Below, piece by piece: positions 10,667-20,638 of a DNA stretch of 64,000 nt. A program made the translations under genes and the position numbers. Origin of the DNA: Liopterus haemorrhoidalis (taxonomy: Eukaryota > Arthropoda > Insecta > Coleoptera > Dytiscidae). The first letter of the stretch is position 1. Each line of letters opens with the position of its first letter. The stretch covers positions 65,656,869 through 65,720,868 of the forward strand of contig OZ020612.1 of NCBI GenBank assembly GCA_963971575.1. The letters run 5' to 3'. Under the pieces are notes generated by a model. It made no database searches and was not told the origin of the DNA. It was given only the letters and a program-made list of their open reading frames with translations.

Positions 10667-10968
10667 GTCATACACGATCTGGACAAACTTCAATTCAATT
10701 GTGACATTTGCTTGACAGTTCCATCATAGGCCGGGAAGCTTAGATTAGTTTGCCAGGCGACCATTAGATGGCAAGAACTATCAAAAATACTTGAAAAATG
10801 TGACGTCATTTTAGTTGATATCAATAAGTTTCCCAATAATATTATTTTATTTAAAATTCCCGCGATTAAAATAATAGTTTGACAGGCAGCCACTGGGACA
10901 AACACGTATGATGCCAATTTGACAACTTTAAGATGCGTTTCTTTTTCTATTAGTATTCAGTACTGCAA
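10667..10968. other. No recognised gene
   Basis: A short minus-strand ORF here has no recognisable domain. The motif GTTTGMCAGGCRRCCA occurs twice (near 10748 and 10876, once inverted), suggesting a small decayed inverted repeat. Confidence 0.35.
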
Positions 10969-10972
10969 ACAG

Positions 10973-11153
10973 AACTTTCCGTACTGCCAATTCTTCGTCC
11001 TGTGAGTCGGAATATTCTTGCTATCATCTTCGGCGTCCTGGTTACTTTCATCGGCAAATCGCACAATTTCCTCAAACGTAGCAACCAGGACGCCGAAGAT
11101 GATAGCAAGAATATTCCGACTCACAGGACGAAGAATTGGCAGTACGGAAAGTT
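10973..11153. repeat. 71-bp perfect inverted repeat (fold-back)
   Basis: The arms 10973-11043 and 11083-11153 are exact reverse complements (71 bp, beginning AACTTTCCGTACTGCCAATT), with a 39-bp spacer. Both arms encode the same peptide NQDAEDDSKNIPTHRTKNWQ, on opposite strands, and on the minus strand the spacer reads TFEEIVRFADES in front of it. A segment of coding DNA was therefore copied and inverted, recently enough for no mismatch to have built up. Confidence 0.9.
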
Positions 11154-11316
11154 TGGTATTCTTGTTATAGAAAAGACCAGGCAATTTACTGATAAAAGCA
11201 AAAGAAAAAGATGTGGCACATACCCCAGAAAAACAGCTATCCAATGTGATGCTTATAAAATGCCAATTTGTAATAAGTGCTGTAAGAAACTTTTTCTTAA
11301 GTGTTTTGAAAAATAA
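11083..11316 (+). pseudogene. piggyBac-like transposase C-terminal fragment
   Basis: The plus strand reads NQDAEDDSKNIPTHRTKNWQ, then GILVIEKTRQFTDKSKRKRC, GTYPRKTAIQCDAYKMPICN, KCCKKLFLKCFEK and a stop. The basic linker followed by closely spaced Cys (KRKRC-x7-QC-x7-C-x2-CC) and an end on CF resembles the cysteine-rich DNA-binding finger at the C-terminus of piggyBac transposases, with some cysteines displaced. The catalytic core is absent. The assignment rests on the Cys/basic pattern only, so a different zinc-finger source is possible. Confidence 0.45.
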
Positions 11317-12568
11317 ATTTGTTTTTTTTATATTAAAAATACTATAAATATCATCAACATCATTGGCGCGACTGCCCGAGGTGAGCCTAGGCCTCCTGTT
11401 TCCAGGTTTCATGACAATGTTTTCAATCTATGTACATTCAGGAGTAATATGGTATTTTATTTTAGGGAACACAGAAAGGCACATACAGTTTATAGCCGGT
11501 TGCGAAAGGCCAAGCAGAACCTGTAATTTATATAAATATTTTTACAAAAATTATTTGACATAAGCAGTGGTTGAACTAACGTCCGTGCCCTTGCTTAGCG
11601 ATCAAACAAGTCAATGCTTGGTGCCACAGGCTTGCTTCTATATAAATATATCTAGTCCATTATTAATGCTAAAGGTGAAAAAGTAATGGAAGTAAATCAT
11701 TATCCACTTATAAGTCTAATGTTTTTATCATTATCAACAAACATTTTCAAAAGAAATGAGTGTAATTTCCCCCTTAAACGTATTTGAATGGCTCTATTCT
11801 CCCAAAAAAATAGTTGTCCATTAGTGAATCGATATTTTTCACCCTTGTTGAATGATCGCGGTATTTCCGCCTACCTTCAATAAATGATGAAGGTTTCGTT
11901 TACCAAACCACCTGGCTCGATTCCATCAGTTAGCTTGTTAGAGTAACGAGTTTAAACAGGACAATCTGCTGTTAGCTCAACGCCACTAAATGTCAGAGTA
12001 ACCTTTAACATTTATGCAATTTAAAACTTAAGTTTTATAAAGTTTTAAAGAAATTCGAAAACTTAAATATTGTATATTGAGACAATAAACAACATGTTTA
12101 TTGTCTCAATATATGTAAGGACGAGATGAACATAAAAACGAAAAGTATGTTTTAAAATTGTAAGATCCATAAGAAATACTATAAACTTATTTACAGCAGT
12201 CTGCACATGGTTATGGTAACTTGCTACGAAAAAAGTCAGCAGATTACCGCAATTTCTTGACATGTTACTTAATAATATTGATGACTCGTCATTGAATTTT
12301 AAACCAAATCAATTTTTATTGAACGGTTCTCAATATATTTAACGTCCCTTTATTGTCAATATTTATCCTCACACGATCAATATTATTGATCAATAAAACA
12401 CCTTCAATATTATTGATCAGTAATATTAATGGAGTGCGGAGGCCTTCACATTAATAAAATCATATAAATTAATGTATTGATTCACTGAAAATGTTTGATA
12501 TTTAAAATATTAAATTTTTTTTGCAAACTTTGTGACGTAAAATCTATAATATTGTGGATCACCTATAT
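11317..12568. other. Long stretch without a recognised gene
   Basis: No exon or transposon ends were found except a perfect 39-bp palindrome at 12074-12112 and two TCAATATTATTGATCA repeats at about 12380-12420. Short ORFs of 60-70 codons here look random. Confidence 0.4.
12074..12112. repeat. Perfect short palindrome
   Basis: The arms are ATATTGAGACAATAAACA and its exact complement, with a 3-nt loop. It could form an 18-bp hairpin. No transposon terminus is evident on either side. Confidence 0.85.
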
Positions 12569-13454
12569 CAGAGGTTCTCAAACTTTTTTTTTCGCGTACC
12601 ACTGACAGGTCTAGATCGAGACTAAGTCACATTTTGACAAAGTTGTCTAAAATATAAATCGGTCGTACATACCTACAAATTCACATTTCAAAGGGTTTCC
12701 AAATAACAGGTTACTACACCTCCCTTTAAAAACAAATAATCTAGGCGCCTCCCTCCCTTATTTTATAAAGTAATACAGACACTTTTTTAAATGGTAAAAA
12801 ATATATTACTACAAGAAATACGCATATTAGAAAATAATAAGGTTTTTAAGCTTCGTTATACTTCGCGCACTAATCTTCGACGCGCCTCCCAGTTTGGAAA
12901 TCGCTCAACAATTAGAATTAATTCAACATTTTTTAATATTTTTTATGATAATACACTAAAAAAATAAATTTAGTGAGAAGGATGAAGCTGCAAGTTGGGT
13001 TCTGTTGTATTTAATTTTAAACTCTAATCGGAGTCGATAGTTAATTTATTGCGAAATTTGTTTTTATGGTCACCGTGGAAGAAAATCCGGTTTCGCAGAG
13101 ATAGATTGTTGAAAAGGGTATCAAAAACAACAATGCTTTTCTGGTCAATTCGGGATATTCGGTTTTAGCCTTAAGCCAAAACTTGTCAAGTTTTGATTCA
13201 CTAAACTCAGTTTTTAAACCTCCATCGCAAGATAGTTCTATCAATCTCTTTATCGTTATTACTGATGATTGGCGGAAATTTTCAATAATAAATGGGTTCC
13301 TTATCCACAGCATTTCGGAATAGTCTTCTTGGAAATATTTTCTAAAAGCTTCAGAAAGCATTTGACAATAGAATTTGATGTTATTAATGGACTCACAATG
13401 TACCACAACTAGATGCTTCGCGTACCACTGGTGACCAGAACCGCTGACTTATAC
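12561..13454. mobile_element. hAT element, internally deleted, with decayed 8-bp duplication
   Basis: The element is 12569-13446. It begins CAGAGGTTCTCAAAC, then CGCGTACCACTGAC, and ends GCGTACCACTGGTGACC, then AGAACCGCTG, an imperfect inverted repeat of the CAGTGGTTCTCAAAC class. The flanks ACCTATAT and ACTTATAC match at 6 of 8 positions. The remaining transposase C-terminus inside runs on the minus strand. Confidence 0.75.
13041..13406 (-). pseudogene. hAT transposase C-terminal dimerisation region (ZBED5-like)
   Basis: This 121-residue frame reads LSCDGGLKTEFSESKLDKFW, then KAKTEYPELTRKALLFLIPF and STIYLCETGFSSTVTIKTNF. It matches the end of hAT transposases related to ZBED5/FAM200 proteins (LKTEF....L..FW....EYPEL..KAL..LLPF.TTYLCE..FS.MT.IKTK). 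In an intact enzyme this region contributes to dimerisation and the catalytic fold. The BED finger and DD/E core are missing, so it is a remnant of the enclosing element. Confidence 0.8.
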
Positions 13455-14145
13455 CGAACAAATAATAATAGCGGAATGACTTGAAACTTTGCGTGGGTTA
13501 TAATAAAGAAGGAAACTATATAACCACATAAATACTTTGCTCTATGCGATTGCCATCTATGTGTAACCAAACCAACTTACACCTGAAACTGCTCTCGTAC
13601 AAAATAAATGTTATTTTTATCTCATTGAAGTTTTATTTTCATTAAAAATTTTTTATTTTCATATTCGGCATTAAAAGTATATATTTCTTTTGAATATATG
13701 GATATTTTTGGTACTGCATAAATAATATGTTGAATATTCTCTTGGTATTTGTTAACGGTAATGTAAACAAAATTGAAGTACTCGCGTAGGGTTTAGCTTC
13801 GAGGGATTGTTTAGTTGTTACTGAATATTTAAAGCGTAATACACGTGGAATATGCCTAGAAATATGAGAATACTCTCTTGTCTAGACTATATCTCTCCAA
13901 CGGGATAATGTTCTCACAGTTGCTTACCGTCAACTTTTTTTATTATTTCTTTTAACATCAATAACATGGTGTGAAAACAATAGTTTATGGAGAACTAATC
14001 AAATTTTACATTTACAGGGAGCGGGCACTTAACGTACATCCGTTTAACGTATTTTCGAGGATACGTACATATTTTTTACGGAACTTTATCTACACAACGA
14101 ATATGATATCACTTGGACCCTTTGGCAAATATGTATAGGTTTCCA
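13447..14145. other. No recognised gene
   Basis: AT-rich; no frame, splice pair or terminal repeat could be supported. Confidence 0.4.
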
Positions 14146-14665
14146 CAGTGGCGCAGCCAGGATTTTGTCTTGGGGAGGGCCGAATCAAATTTCAAGGGGT
14201 ATGCAGGCCGCATACGGCCCTCAACTTAATTTTTTGTGGCCCCTGAAGCGGTAATAAAAATCAATTGAGCTTATTTAGGGGAAAAATATATTTAAAAATG
14301 TAAAATATACTCTCTTTCCCTTTTCTGTTTATAAAAAAATGTCAAGAAACCCTTCGGGATATTTAAAGTTCCGTCAGTGCTTAAAATTTTGTATGTAAAA
14401 TAGACTTGGACCCAAATTAGTTCGACACCCCTGCTGTTGGATATTGATGTTTATATCAAATAATAATTCCATTATTTGTTCTTAAAAAAATGTAATTGTT
14501 AATCCATGTATCAAAAACTTTCGCTTTGATTTTTTCTTCGATAAATACATATTTATTTATATTTTTCGCGGGATATATTTTTGTCTCAATATTTCTCTTA
14601 CTTATGTTCAGTTCTCTAAATCAGCCGCTTGACCACAATTTGTACCGAACGAACAGACTCATGTG
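14146..14665 (+). mobile_element. hAT-type element, left part (second copy of the 5.0-kb element)
   Basis: It starts CAGTGGCGCAGCCAGGATTT and then follows the element at 5042 block by block (GGGGAGGGCCGAATCAAATT, GTGGCCCCTGAAGCGGTAAT, CGCGGGATATATTTTTG, ACCGAACGAACAGACTC). Similarity stops near 14665 and is followed by TATACCTACGAAAACCTAAA, a motif seen at family A ends. Left flank GGTTTCCA has no partner, so this is a 3'-truncated copy. Confidence 0.75.
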
Positions 14666-14844
14666 ACGGAATAAGGATTTCTTGATTATACCTACGAAAA
14701 CCTAAAAATGACATGTAAATTAGCATTTTCTGTTAGTTTCAAGACCAATCATAATAAAATATAGCTTATTATTATTGTAAAATACATAAGTTATTTTGCT
14801 GTACGATTGTGATAAATTTGTTAAATTTTCATTTCATTGGACCT

Positions 14845-14883
14845 TCAAAGGGGGCTTGTGCCCCCCCTCTGAATACGCCACTG
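14845..14883 (-). mobile_element. Solo hAT-type terminus
   Basis: The sequence GGGGGCTTGTGCCCCCCCTC and then TGAATACGCCACTG is the inverse of a CAGTGGCGTATTCAGAGGGG start. It is not the matching right end of the element at 14146, because the subterminal sequence and flanks differ. Confidence 0.55.
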
Positions 14884-15512
14884 TTGTTCAGTACAACTTA
14901 TATCAGTCCTTTTTGTTTGTAAAACAAACAAATTGTGACGGGCAAAGAAGACGGAACGTTTCTTTGAATCATAATAACAATTAAGTAATTTAGTAACGTC
15001 ATTCTGAATTACTAAGAAAACTGTTTTCAATTTATTTAACATTTATTCGCAACTAAAATCTTTCCAAATCAGGGTTAGAATTATTTACTAGTGTTATCAC
15101 GGGCCCCTTTTTTTCAAGGCATAATAAAATATGGCATATTTTTGAAAAATAAATTTTTATAAATATAGAACACTATTTAAATAGAAATTGAAGGTGTCTG
15201 AGCATTAAGGACTTTTTCTATAAAATCTACTCTATCCTAAGAATTTCTTTCACTGTGCACACTTAACACGCAAACCGGATAAACAGTCATCCGTCATCCG
15301 CCCGGGCTCTCTCTCTCCGAGCCCTTGATAACCCTTTTCGAGGCCCGAGAAGCTCGATAGTAAAAAGTTATAATATATAAATAGACAAATATAAAAATAA
15401 ATAAATTCCAGGGCAATAAAGCGTAAGAGTTTGAAATAAAATACTTAAAAGTGAAGACTCAAGGGAGGGGTAACTGCCCCCTCTTACCCCTTACTGAGCG
15501 CGTCCATGAGTT
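14884..15512. other. No recognised gene
   Basis: Nothing assignable. A short inverted pair GGGCTC...GAGCCC (15304-15325) and a C-rich stretch ending at 15500 are the only local structures. Confidence 0.35.
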
Positions 15513-15839
15513 TCAGAAATCTTCAACCTTGCCAATATATCTCTGCAAATGACAAACAAATGTGAACAAAAACAGCAAGGGTCCAAGATTAGAGCCTTGT
15601 GGTACTCCAGGTGGTGTTGAGTAATGCCGTGACTGAGTCCCCTCGTAATCAACATGTTGAAACCTTTGCATTAGGTATGAAATAACCCAATTACTGTTAT
15701 GACGAGAGACACCATTTGTGTTAAAACTATTCACTAAAACTTTATGTGGGACTTTATCAAATGCATTACTCAAATCCAAGTAGATAATATCTATTTGACG
15801 ACCTTGATCTATATTATTCGATATGAAATTAGTTATCAT
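15513..15839 (-). pseudogene. CR1/jockey-like RT fingers-palm fragment
   Basis: The minus strand reads NIDQGRQIDIIYLDLSNAFD, KVPHKVLVNSFNTNGVS, WVISYLMQRFQHVDYEGTQS and GVPQGSNLGPLLFLF: RT motif A (LDLSNAFDKVPH, with its catalytic Asp) and motif B (GVPQGSNLGP). YADD would follow but the copy ends near 15513. A different CR1-like 3' fragment on the opposite strand begins only 36 bp upstream, so two truncated copies lie head to head. Confidence 0.9.
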
Positions 15840-15875
15840 AAAGTCGCATTCACAACTCCTAAATTATACTTATAA

Positions 15876-16287
15876 TTGTTTTTAAAGTGCGTCTTAAAAC
15901 TAACAAAATTATGCATCCAAATTATAACAAAGAAACAAATTAATAAATTTTCCACCCATGCTAGCATACACTCTCATAATACGCGACAAAAATATCACCT
16001 AGTTACCAAACAAGTAAGACTAGCAGGCTCCACGCACAGCCCCGACTACTGGGGACCAATATTTTATAACAAACTACCGCAGGACATCAAAGATATTCCA
16101 GTTGTTAAGTTTAAAACTATTATTAGTAATTTCCTACATGAACACTGCTATTACACTATGCAATAATTTCTCTGTAGTAATGTTTCTACTAGTTTTGTTA
16201 ACTAAATATTGTAAATTACATATGTATTTACTGCTTTGTCAGTTTATGACGATGATATGCATGTAAAAATGTCTTACTCTAATAAAG

Positions 16288-16320
<33 letters not shown>
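15876..16320 (+). pseudogene. CR1/jockey-like 3' end with (ATT)n tail
   Basis: The plus strand reads HSHNTRQKYHLVTKQVRLAG, then DYWGPIFYNKLPQDIKDIPV and KFKTIISNFLHEHCYYTM before a stop at 16166. This corresponds to the extreme C-terminus of CR1/jockey-like ORF2 (HNTR.....P..R......G..FYN.LP..IK......FK......L). A 3' UTR with AATAAAG and (ATT)n at 16284-16320 follows. This tail, rather than poly(A), is shared with the copies at 17.5 and 44.7 kb. Confidence 0.85.
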
Positions 16321-16323
<3 letters not shown>

Positions 16324-16665
16324 CTTATAATTAATAATTTTAATGTGCTGTCAATTTTAGCTTAATATAAATTATTAAATCGGCAATTAGTAATTGATCA
16401 AATTGTTTTATATCCCAACGGATGTAATTAAAAAATAATATTTTATGTCATGTGACTCAATATTGACAATATTTTATGTCATGTGACTCAACTCATCTGA
16501 CTCACTAATCACAAGTACTAAGTACAACCATAAAGTTTGAAATTTCCAAACTTTTCACTTATATTTATAATTATAAATTAAGGATGTTTTAAGTAACCTG
16601 CAGTGAATGTTTCAGTCTAATACATATTCTCAAACTTCTAAGTGTAAGTATAAATACTAAAAAAA
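16321..16665. other. No gene; short tandem duplication
   Basis: A ~31-bp direct duplication containing ATTTTATGTCATGTGACTCA occurs twice at about 16438-16490. No other structure seen. Confidence 0.5.
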
Positions 16666-17075
16666 TTGATGTAAAGTGTGAATTTTCACACATTTCAGGG
16701 TTTCGCAGGTATTGAGTAAGTGATGATTATTTGGGATGCCAAAACAAATTTTATGTTAAAATATTATTTTTTTGTTAATTTTAATTCGAATGTCTAATAC
16801 TATTATTTAGGTTTCTAAATATGTGCAGTATTTTTTTTTTATATAGCAAGGTTCATTAAGATTTTGAAAATTGCGCCTATTGCTTCCATTGGTTGTTTTA
16901 AGTCATAACTCAGCCCCTCTGATTTCGTGTATTCAATTTCAACAATTTTAACTGGTTATTAAATTTACGCTTTCAAAAATTAAATGAAACATTTGCCCAA
17001 ATATGACTAGAATTTTGAAAAAATAATTTAAACAAAATAAAAATGCAAAAAAAAAACAGAAAAAATGAAATTGTC

Positions 17076-17142
17076 TTGAGACCGGAATCCTAGTTTGCAA
17101 ATTAGAATGCGAGAGCGCTAACCATTACACCATGAAAGCATG
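17076..17142 (-). other. tRNA-like module in family A copy 1
   Basis: The minus strand reads CATGGTGTAATGGTTAGCGC, close to a tRNA D-arm and A box (TGGYNNARTGG), and after ~25 nt ACTAGGATTCCGGTCTC, a weak B box (GGTTCGANTCC). A full cloverleaf is not evident. The following T-rich stretch could act as a Pol III stop. Confidence 0.45.
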
Positions 17143-17503
17143 CTGGTTTGCTTTGTTACACAAGTTATTAAATATTTTACATGGTCAAGCAAAAAACACA
17201 AAAACGCGTTATTTTTCGATAGCAAAATCTGATCAAAAATTCCTGTTGTAATATTTCAGTTCACACAAATGTACATTACTTAGAATTTTTTCAGATTTTT
17301 AGTTCAAACCATCTGGGCTACAGGGTGTGGAACAATTTTTTTTCTGCACAATTTTGGAAAAAATCGCGTCAAAATAATATTTTGCAAAAATAAAATTTTG
17401 ATCGTTAATCCACGTACTAAGGGCTTTTATTTGATACCCTACTCAGAATTAAAAAAAAAAAATATATTTTCGATTAGCACATATTTGTTTTAGATGTTAG
17501 ATG

Positions 17504-18489
17504 TTTTAGTAATAATAATAATAATATATTTATTGACTAAATTACAATATCAAAGTCAAAATTACAAATATATAATATTTACACAATGAGGACATAGATA
17601 TAAACATAAATATAAAATATAACATCAAATATGCAGAGATATAAGAAATATAGTCAATTGGATAAAATATTACTGTTGTTTAAAATATTCGAGGAACTCA
17701 CTTATCGAATACATCGGGTTTTTTGTTAAAATATCTTTTATTACTTTTTTAAAGTTTGTAAAATTTTGAGTTTTGAGCTTGCTCGGTAATGTATTGTAAA
17801 ACTTAATGCCATAATAATTTTCACTATTTTTAGATCTATCAAGACGTAAAAATTTTGGGTAGATGTTACCTTTATTTCTTGTATTGTAACTATGATTTTC
17901 TTCATATGTAGATAGATCTGAAATTTTTTTGTGTACATACAGTAGACTTTGAAAAATGTACAAAGAAGGCAAGGTCATAATATTAAAATTAACGAAATGT
18001 GAACGGCAATCAGCCCTATAGGAAAAGTGCAATTATTCTCAATGCTCGGCGCTGTAGCCTAAAAACTCTATATGACAATGACGCATGTCCCCAGGCTAAT
18101 ATCCCATAAAACATGTGTGACTGAAACAACCCAAAATATGCCATCAGGAGAATAGGATTTGAAACCGAATTAGCCAGTTTCCTTAGCAAGTAAATTGATT
18201 TACACAAAGTACTACATAAATGATTAATGTGTTGCTCCCAAGTTAGTTTCGGATCTACGTAAATACCAAGAAATTTCACGCATGCTTCATTTTCATAAAT
18301 GTGCTTTCTACAGCTGATGAGCATATTTTGAGTTTTGTCGTCGTTCATAGAGAGTTTATTAGATATAAACCAGAGCTTAGCTTCCTCGAAACAGTGACCA
18401 GTATCATTTAATAGCTGATCATAGTCTGATGACCTCAAAACAAAATTAAAGTCATCTGCATATAAAATAGATTTGGAATTTTTTTAGTA
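17504..18489 (-). mobile_element. 5'-truncated CR1/jockey-like insertion with 8-bp duplication
   Basis: TTTTAGTA at 17504-17511 and again at 18482-18489 flanks the insert, and the family A sequence (GATGTTTTAGTATTTTTCC) resumes across it. The insert ends in (AAT)n on the plus strand, i.e. an (ATT)n tail on the minus strand. This gives a clean relative date: the CR1-like insertion is younger than the family A copy. Confidence 0.85.
17670..18440 (-). pseudogene. CR1/jockey-like ORF2 C-terminal region
   Basis: Minus strand: LWFISNKLSMNDDKTQNMLI, ACVKFLGIYVDPKLTWEQHI, AYFGLFQSHMFYGILAWGHA and VFRLQRRALRIIA, a frame change near 18030, then SYRADCRSHFVNFNIMTLPS, HSYNTRNKGNIYPKFLRLDR, YYGIKFYNTLPSKLKTQNFT and a stop at 17670. 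This is the region after YADD to the end of ORF2. One frameshift separates two otherwise open parts, so it is among the better preserved copies here. Confidence 0.9.
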
Positions 18490-18718
18490 TTTTTCCTATG
18501 TGCGGGTCAAAAAGTTGTATAAGCATGCCGAATTTCAACTCTCTAGGTTTAGCCGTTTGGCTACAATTTTTACCGAACAGGCAGACAGACAGACAGACAG
18601 ACAGACGACAAAATGACGGTATAAGAATTTTTGGTCATACCTACAAAACCCTAAAAGTTGTGCTAATTTTGCTGGCCTAGGGAGGGGGTCCTGGCTACGC
18701 CACTACTAATATGTATCA

Positions 18719-19072
18719 ATCTAACACAGCATTTCCCAACCGGTGGTTCGCGAACCCCTGGGAGTTCGCGGGGTGTACAAAGAGGTTCGCGAAAATAATA
18801 TTGTAATGGCGGAATTTTAAATCGCCAAAGAAAAATAAACACAAAAAAAGTGTGCCGTGAAATTCTAGGAATGAGCTGCGAAATTTTACAATTTTCCATT
18901 TTAACCTATATTCAATAACTCATAGCTGTGCCGAAAAAAAATGTTTACACGTCCAAAGTGTGCCGCGTACTTAAAAAGTTTGAGAAACACTGACATAGGG
19001 GGTTCGCCAAATCCGTTCGGATTTTATAAGGGGTTCGCGAGGAGAAAAAAGTTGGGAAACACTGATCTAACA
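18719..19072. mobile_element. Short hAT MITE with perfect 8-bp duplication
   Basis: The element is 18727-19064 (338 bp). It begins CAGCATTTCCCAACCGGTGG and ends AAAAGTTGGGAAACACTG. ATCTAACA is duplicated exactly (18719-18726, 19065-19072). Inside is the end of another hAT type (GTACTTAAAAAGTTTGAGAA, then ACACTG, about 18965-18993). A solo CAGTGGCG-type end (GGCTACGCCACTA) lies just upstream at about 18690-18706. Confidence 0.9.
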
Positions 19073-19698
19073 TAAGGTCTGTTCGTTTGTGTTATCCAAA
19101 CTGTTTTAAGTTGTCTAAATTCCAAAAGAGCGTTCGTTTGTATGTTCTGAACTGTCCAAGTATTGTTCGTTTGTCAGTTCAGAACAGGTTCTAAGTTGTC
19201 TAAACTGTACTACGTCTAGAGGAAGTACAAGTTCGGACAAGTTAGAATAAGCTAGCAACGTCACTCTTTAACTTTTTTGACTTTATTTTGTTTGTTTAAA
19301 TAACCTAAAATCGTAAAAAAAAATTTTGAAGAAAGCATTTTTGGTGAAATATTCAACAGGTGAAGCCTTAATCAAGGATGAATGATATTTTCTTGTGGAA
19401 AATATAATAATTACATTTAAAATCAACTATAACCAAATTATGTATTTTATCGTTGATTGAAAAATCATATGCTCAGTCAACGATTTTATAATGTTGACTA
19501 TTTTATTTACTAATATATTTTTTATAGAAAATAGTCTAATAAAAGTAAATAAAAATCAAAAGGTCAGGTTAAAATGCAATAACTTGTTCAAAGTACGTTC
19601 GTTTGTACCATCATCTATTTCCTGTGAAATAATGTTCTGATGACGTCACGACTTTGTTTTAAGGACAAGTTAGAACAAGACAAACGAACAGACCTATA
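19072..19698. mobile_element. TIR MITE, ATA/TA-flanked
   Basis: The element is 19075-19695. It begins AGGTCTGTTCGTTTGTGTTA and ends GACAAACGAACAGACCT; ATA occurs on both sides. The phrase GTTCGTTTGT recurs several times inside, as subterminal repeats. There is no coding sequence. It begins 10 bp after the hAT MITE and the next MITE begins 5 bp after it. Confidence 0.75.
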
Positions 19699-20174
19699 AG
19701 GCCGCGGTCTGACTGATCGAGTGCTGTCGACCGTTTGCTGTCGAGCAAATTTCAAACACACGTTAACTGAGGGCATGAGTCGCACTGAACCATCGTTTGC
19801 TGTCAAGTAGCATCAAGTTGTTTGTATTTCAAACCGGTTTGAATTTTACACGACGCTCGAGGCAATAGCACATGCGTATTTAAGCATATACAGTTCATAA
19901 CCATACATTATTTGACAGTTGGAACGTCAAAAAAAAACAAAATTACAATATAGAGTAAAATGGACTCGCTAATTAGTATTAACTGTTTGATAGTATTATT
20001 TTAGGTTGGAATATGCACTATTTGACAAGTGAGAAACAAATTTACTTGACACTGAATGATCGATAATACTCGACAGTACTTGATCAGTCAGACCAGCTTT
20101 AAATTTTTAAATGACACTACACGACTCGGCGCTACGTTACACGACGGCGCTCGATCAGTCAGACTGCTGCCTAA
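19697..20174. mobile_element. TIR MITE with TAA duplication (Harbinger-like)
   Basis: The element is 19700-20171 (472 bp). The left end GGCCGCGGTCTGACTGATCG pairs with the right end CGATCAGTCAGACTGCTGCC, flanked by TAA on both sides. Internal GCTGTCGA and CTCGACAGTACTTGATCAGT motifs repeat the subterminal sequence. No coding sequence. The TAA duplication and 3-bp size suggest PIF/Harbinger. Confidence 0.75.
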
Positions 20175-20638
20175 TGAAAGTAACGAATAATTTCAACAAA
20201 TTTTTGATTTTCGCACAGATGTAGTTTCCCATTGGTGTCATAAGTTCTCAATTTAAGTTTAAATCTTGTTGTATTATTTCGTCAGCCCAGAGAGAGTATT
20301 TTTATAATCTGTTTTGATGTGTTGTCCAATATTTCCTGTGACAGCTCCGCAACATGCTCGCCAGGGAATGTAGCAATAACTGCCAATAATCCAATAAAAT
20401 CGAACCATTCTCCATGCCCGACAAATATGACAAACAACTTTATTCAATGCCTTCTTTGTTGAAAGATACATAATATATAAACTGTACGAGACAGAGGGAA
20501 TACGATATTTCTCCCTTGCGTTCAGGGATACAAAAAAATTGTTAATAAATAATATGATCATTAGTTTAACTGAAAATGCTGTAAAAACGTGAAAATTAAC
20601 TTTCAAACCTCTGTGCAGTGGCGAATTTACTATGACGC
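20175..20638 (-). other. Unrecognised open stretch
   Basis: Two minus-strand frames are long for this AT-rich DNA. One is a 110-codon frame (20274-20606) with a hydrophobic start. The other reads GEWFDFIGLLAVIATFPGEH, then VAELSQEILDNTSKQIIKIL, a stop, and NTTRFKLKLRTYDTNGKL. The second looks protein-like in composition, but I recognise no family and cannot tell a decayed exon from chance. The stretch is bounded by MITEs on both sides. Confidence 0.25.

Larger units (their letters stand above)
16666..18656 (-). mobile_element. Family A repeat, copy 1 (Helentron/INE-like), with CR1-like insert
   Basis: On the minus strand the element starts TTTTAGGGTTTTGTAGGTAT, has a (TGTC)n tract, GCCAAACGGCTAAACCTAGA, CATGCTTATACAACTTTTTG, a tRNA-like module, then ACCTGCGAAACCCTGAAA, palindrome GTGTGAAAATTCACAC and CATCAATTTT. 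The inverted repeat AGGGTTTYGYAGGTAT is terminal at one end but followed by the palindrome at the other: the asymmetric TIR plus hairpin layout of Helentron-derived INE elements. Removing the CR1-like insert leaves about 1.0 kb. There is no Rep/helicase ORF, so the class is inferred. Confidence 0.65.

Noticed and set aside
14146..14883. One complete hAT element from CAGTGGCG to CGCCACTG
   Set aside because: The right end has different subterminal sequence from the sister copy at 5042-6069 and the flanks (GGTTTCCA, TTGTTCAG) do not match, so two separate partial elements fit better.
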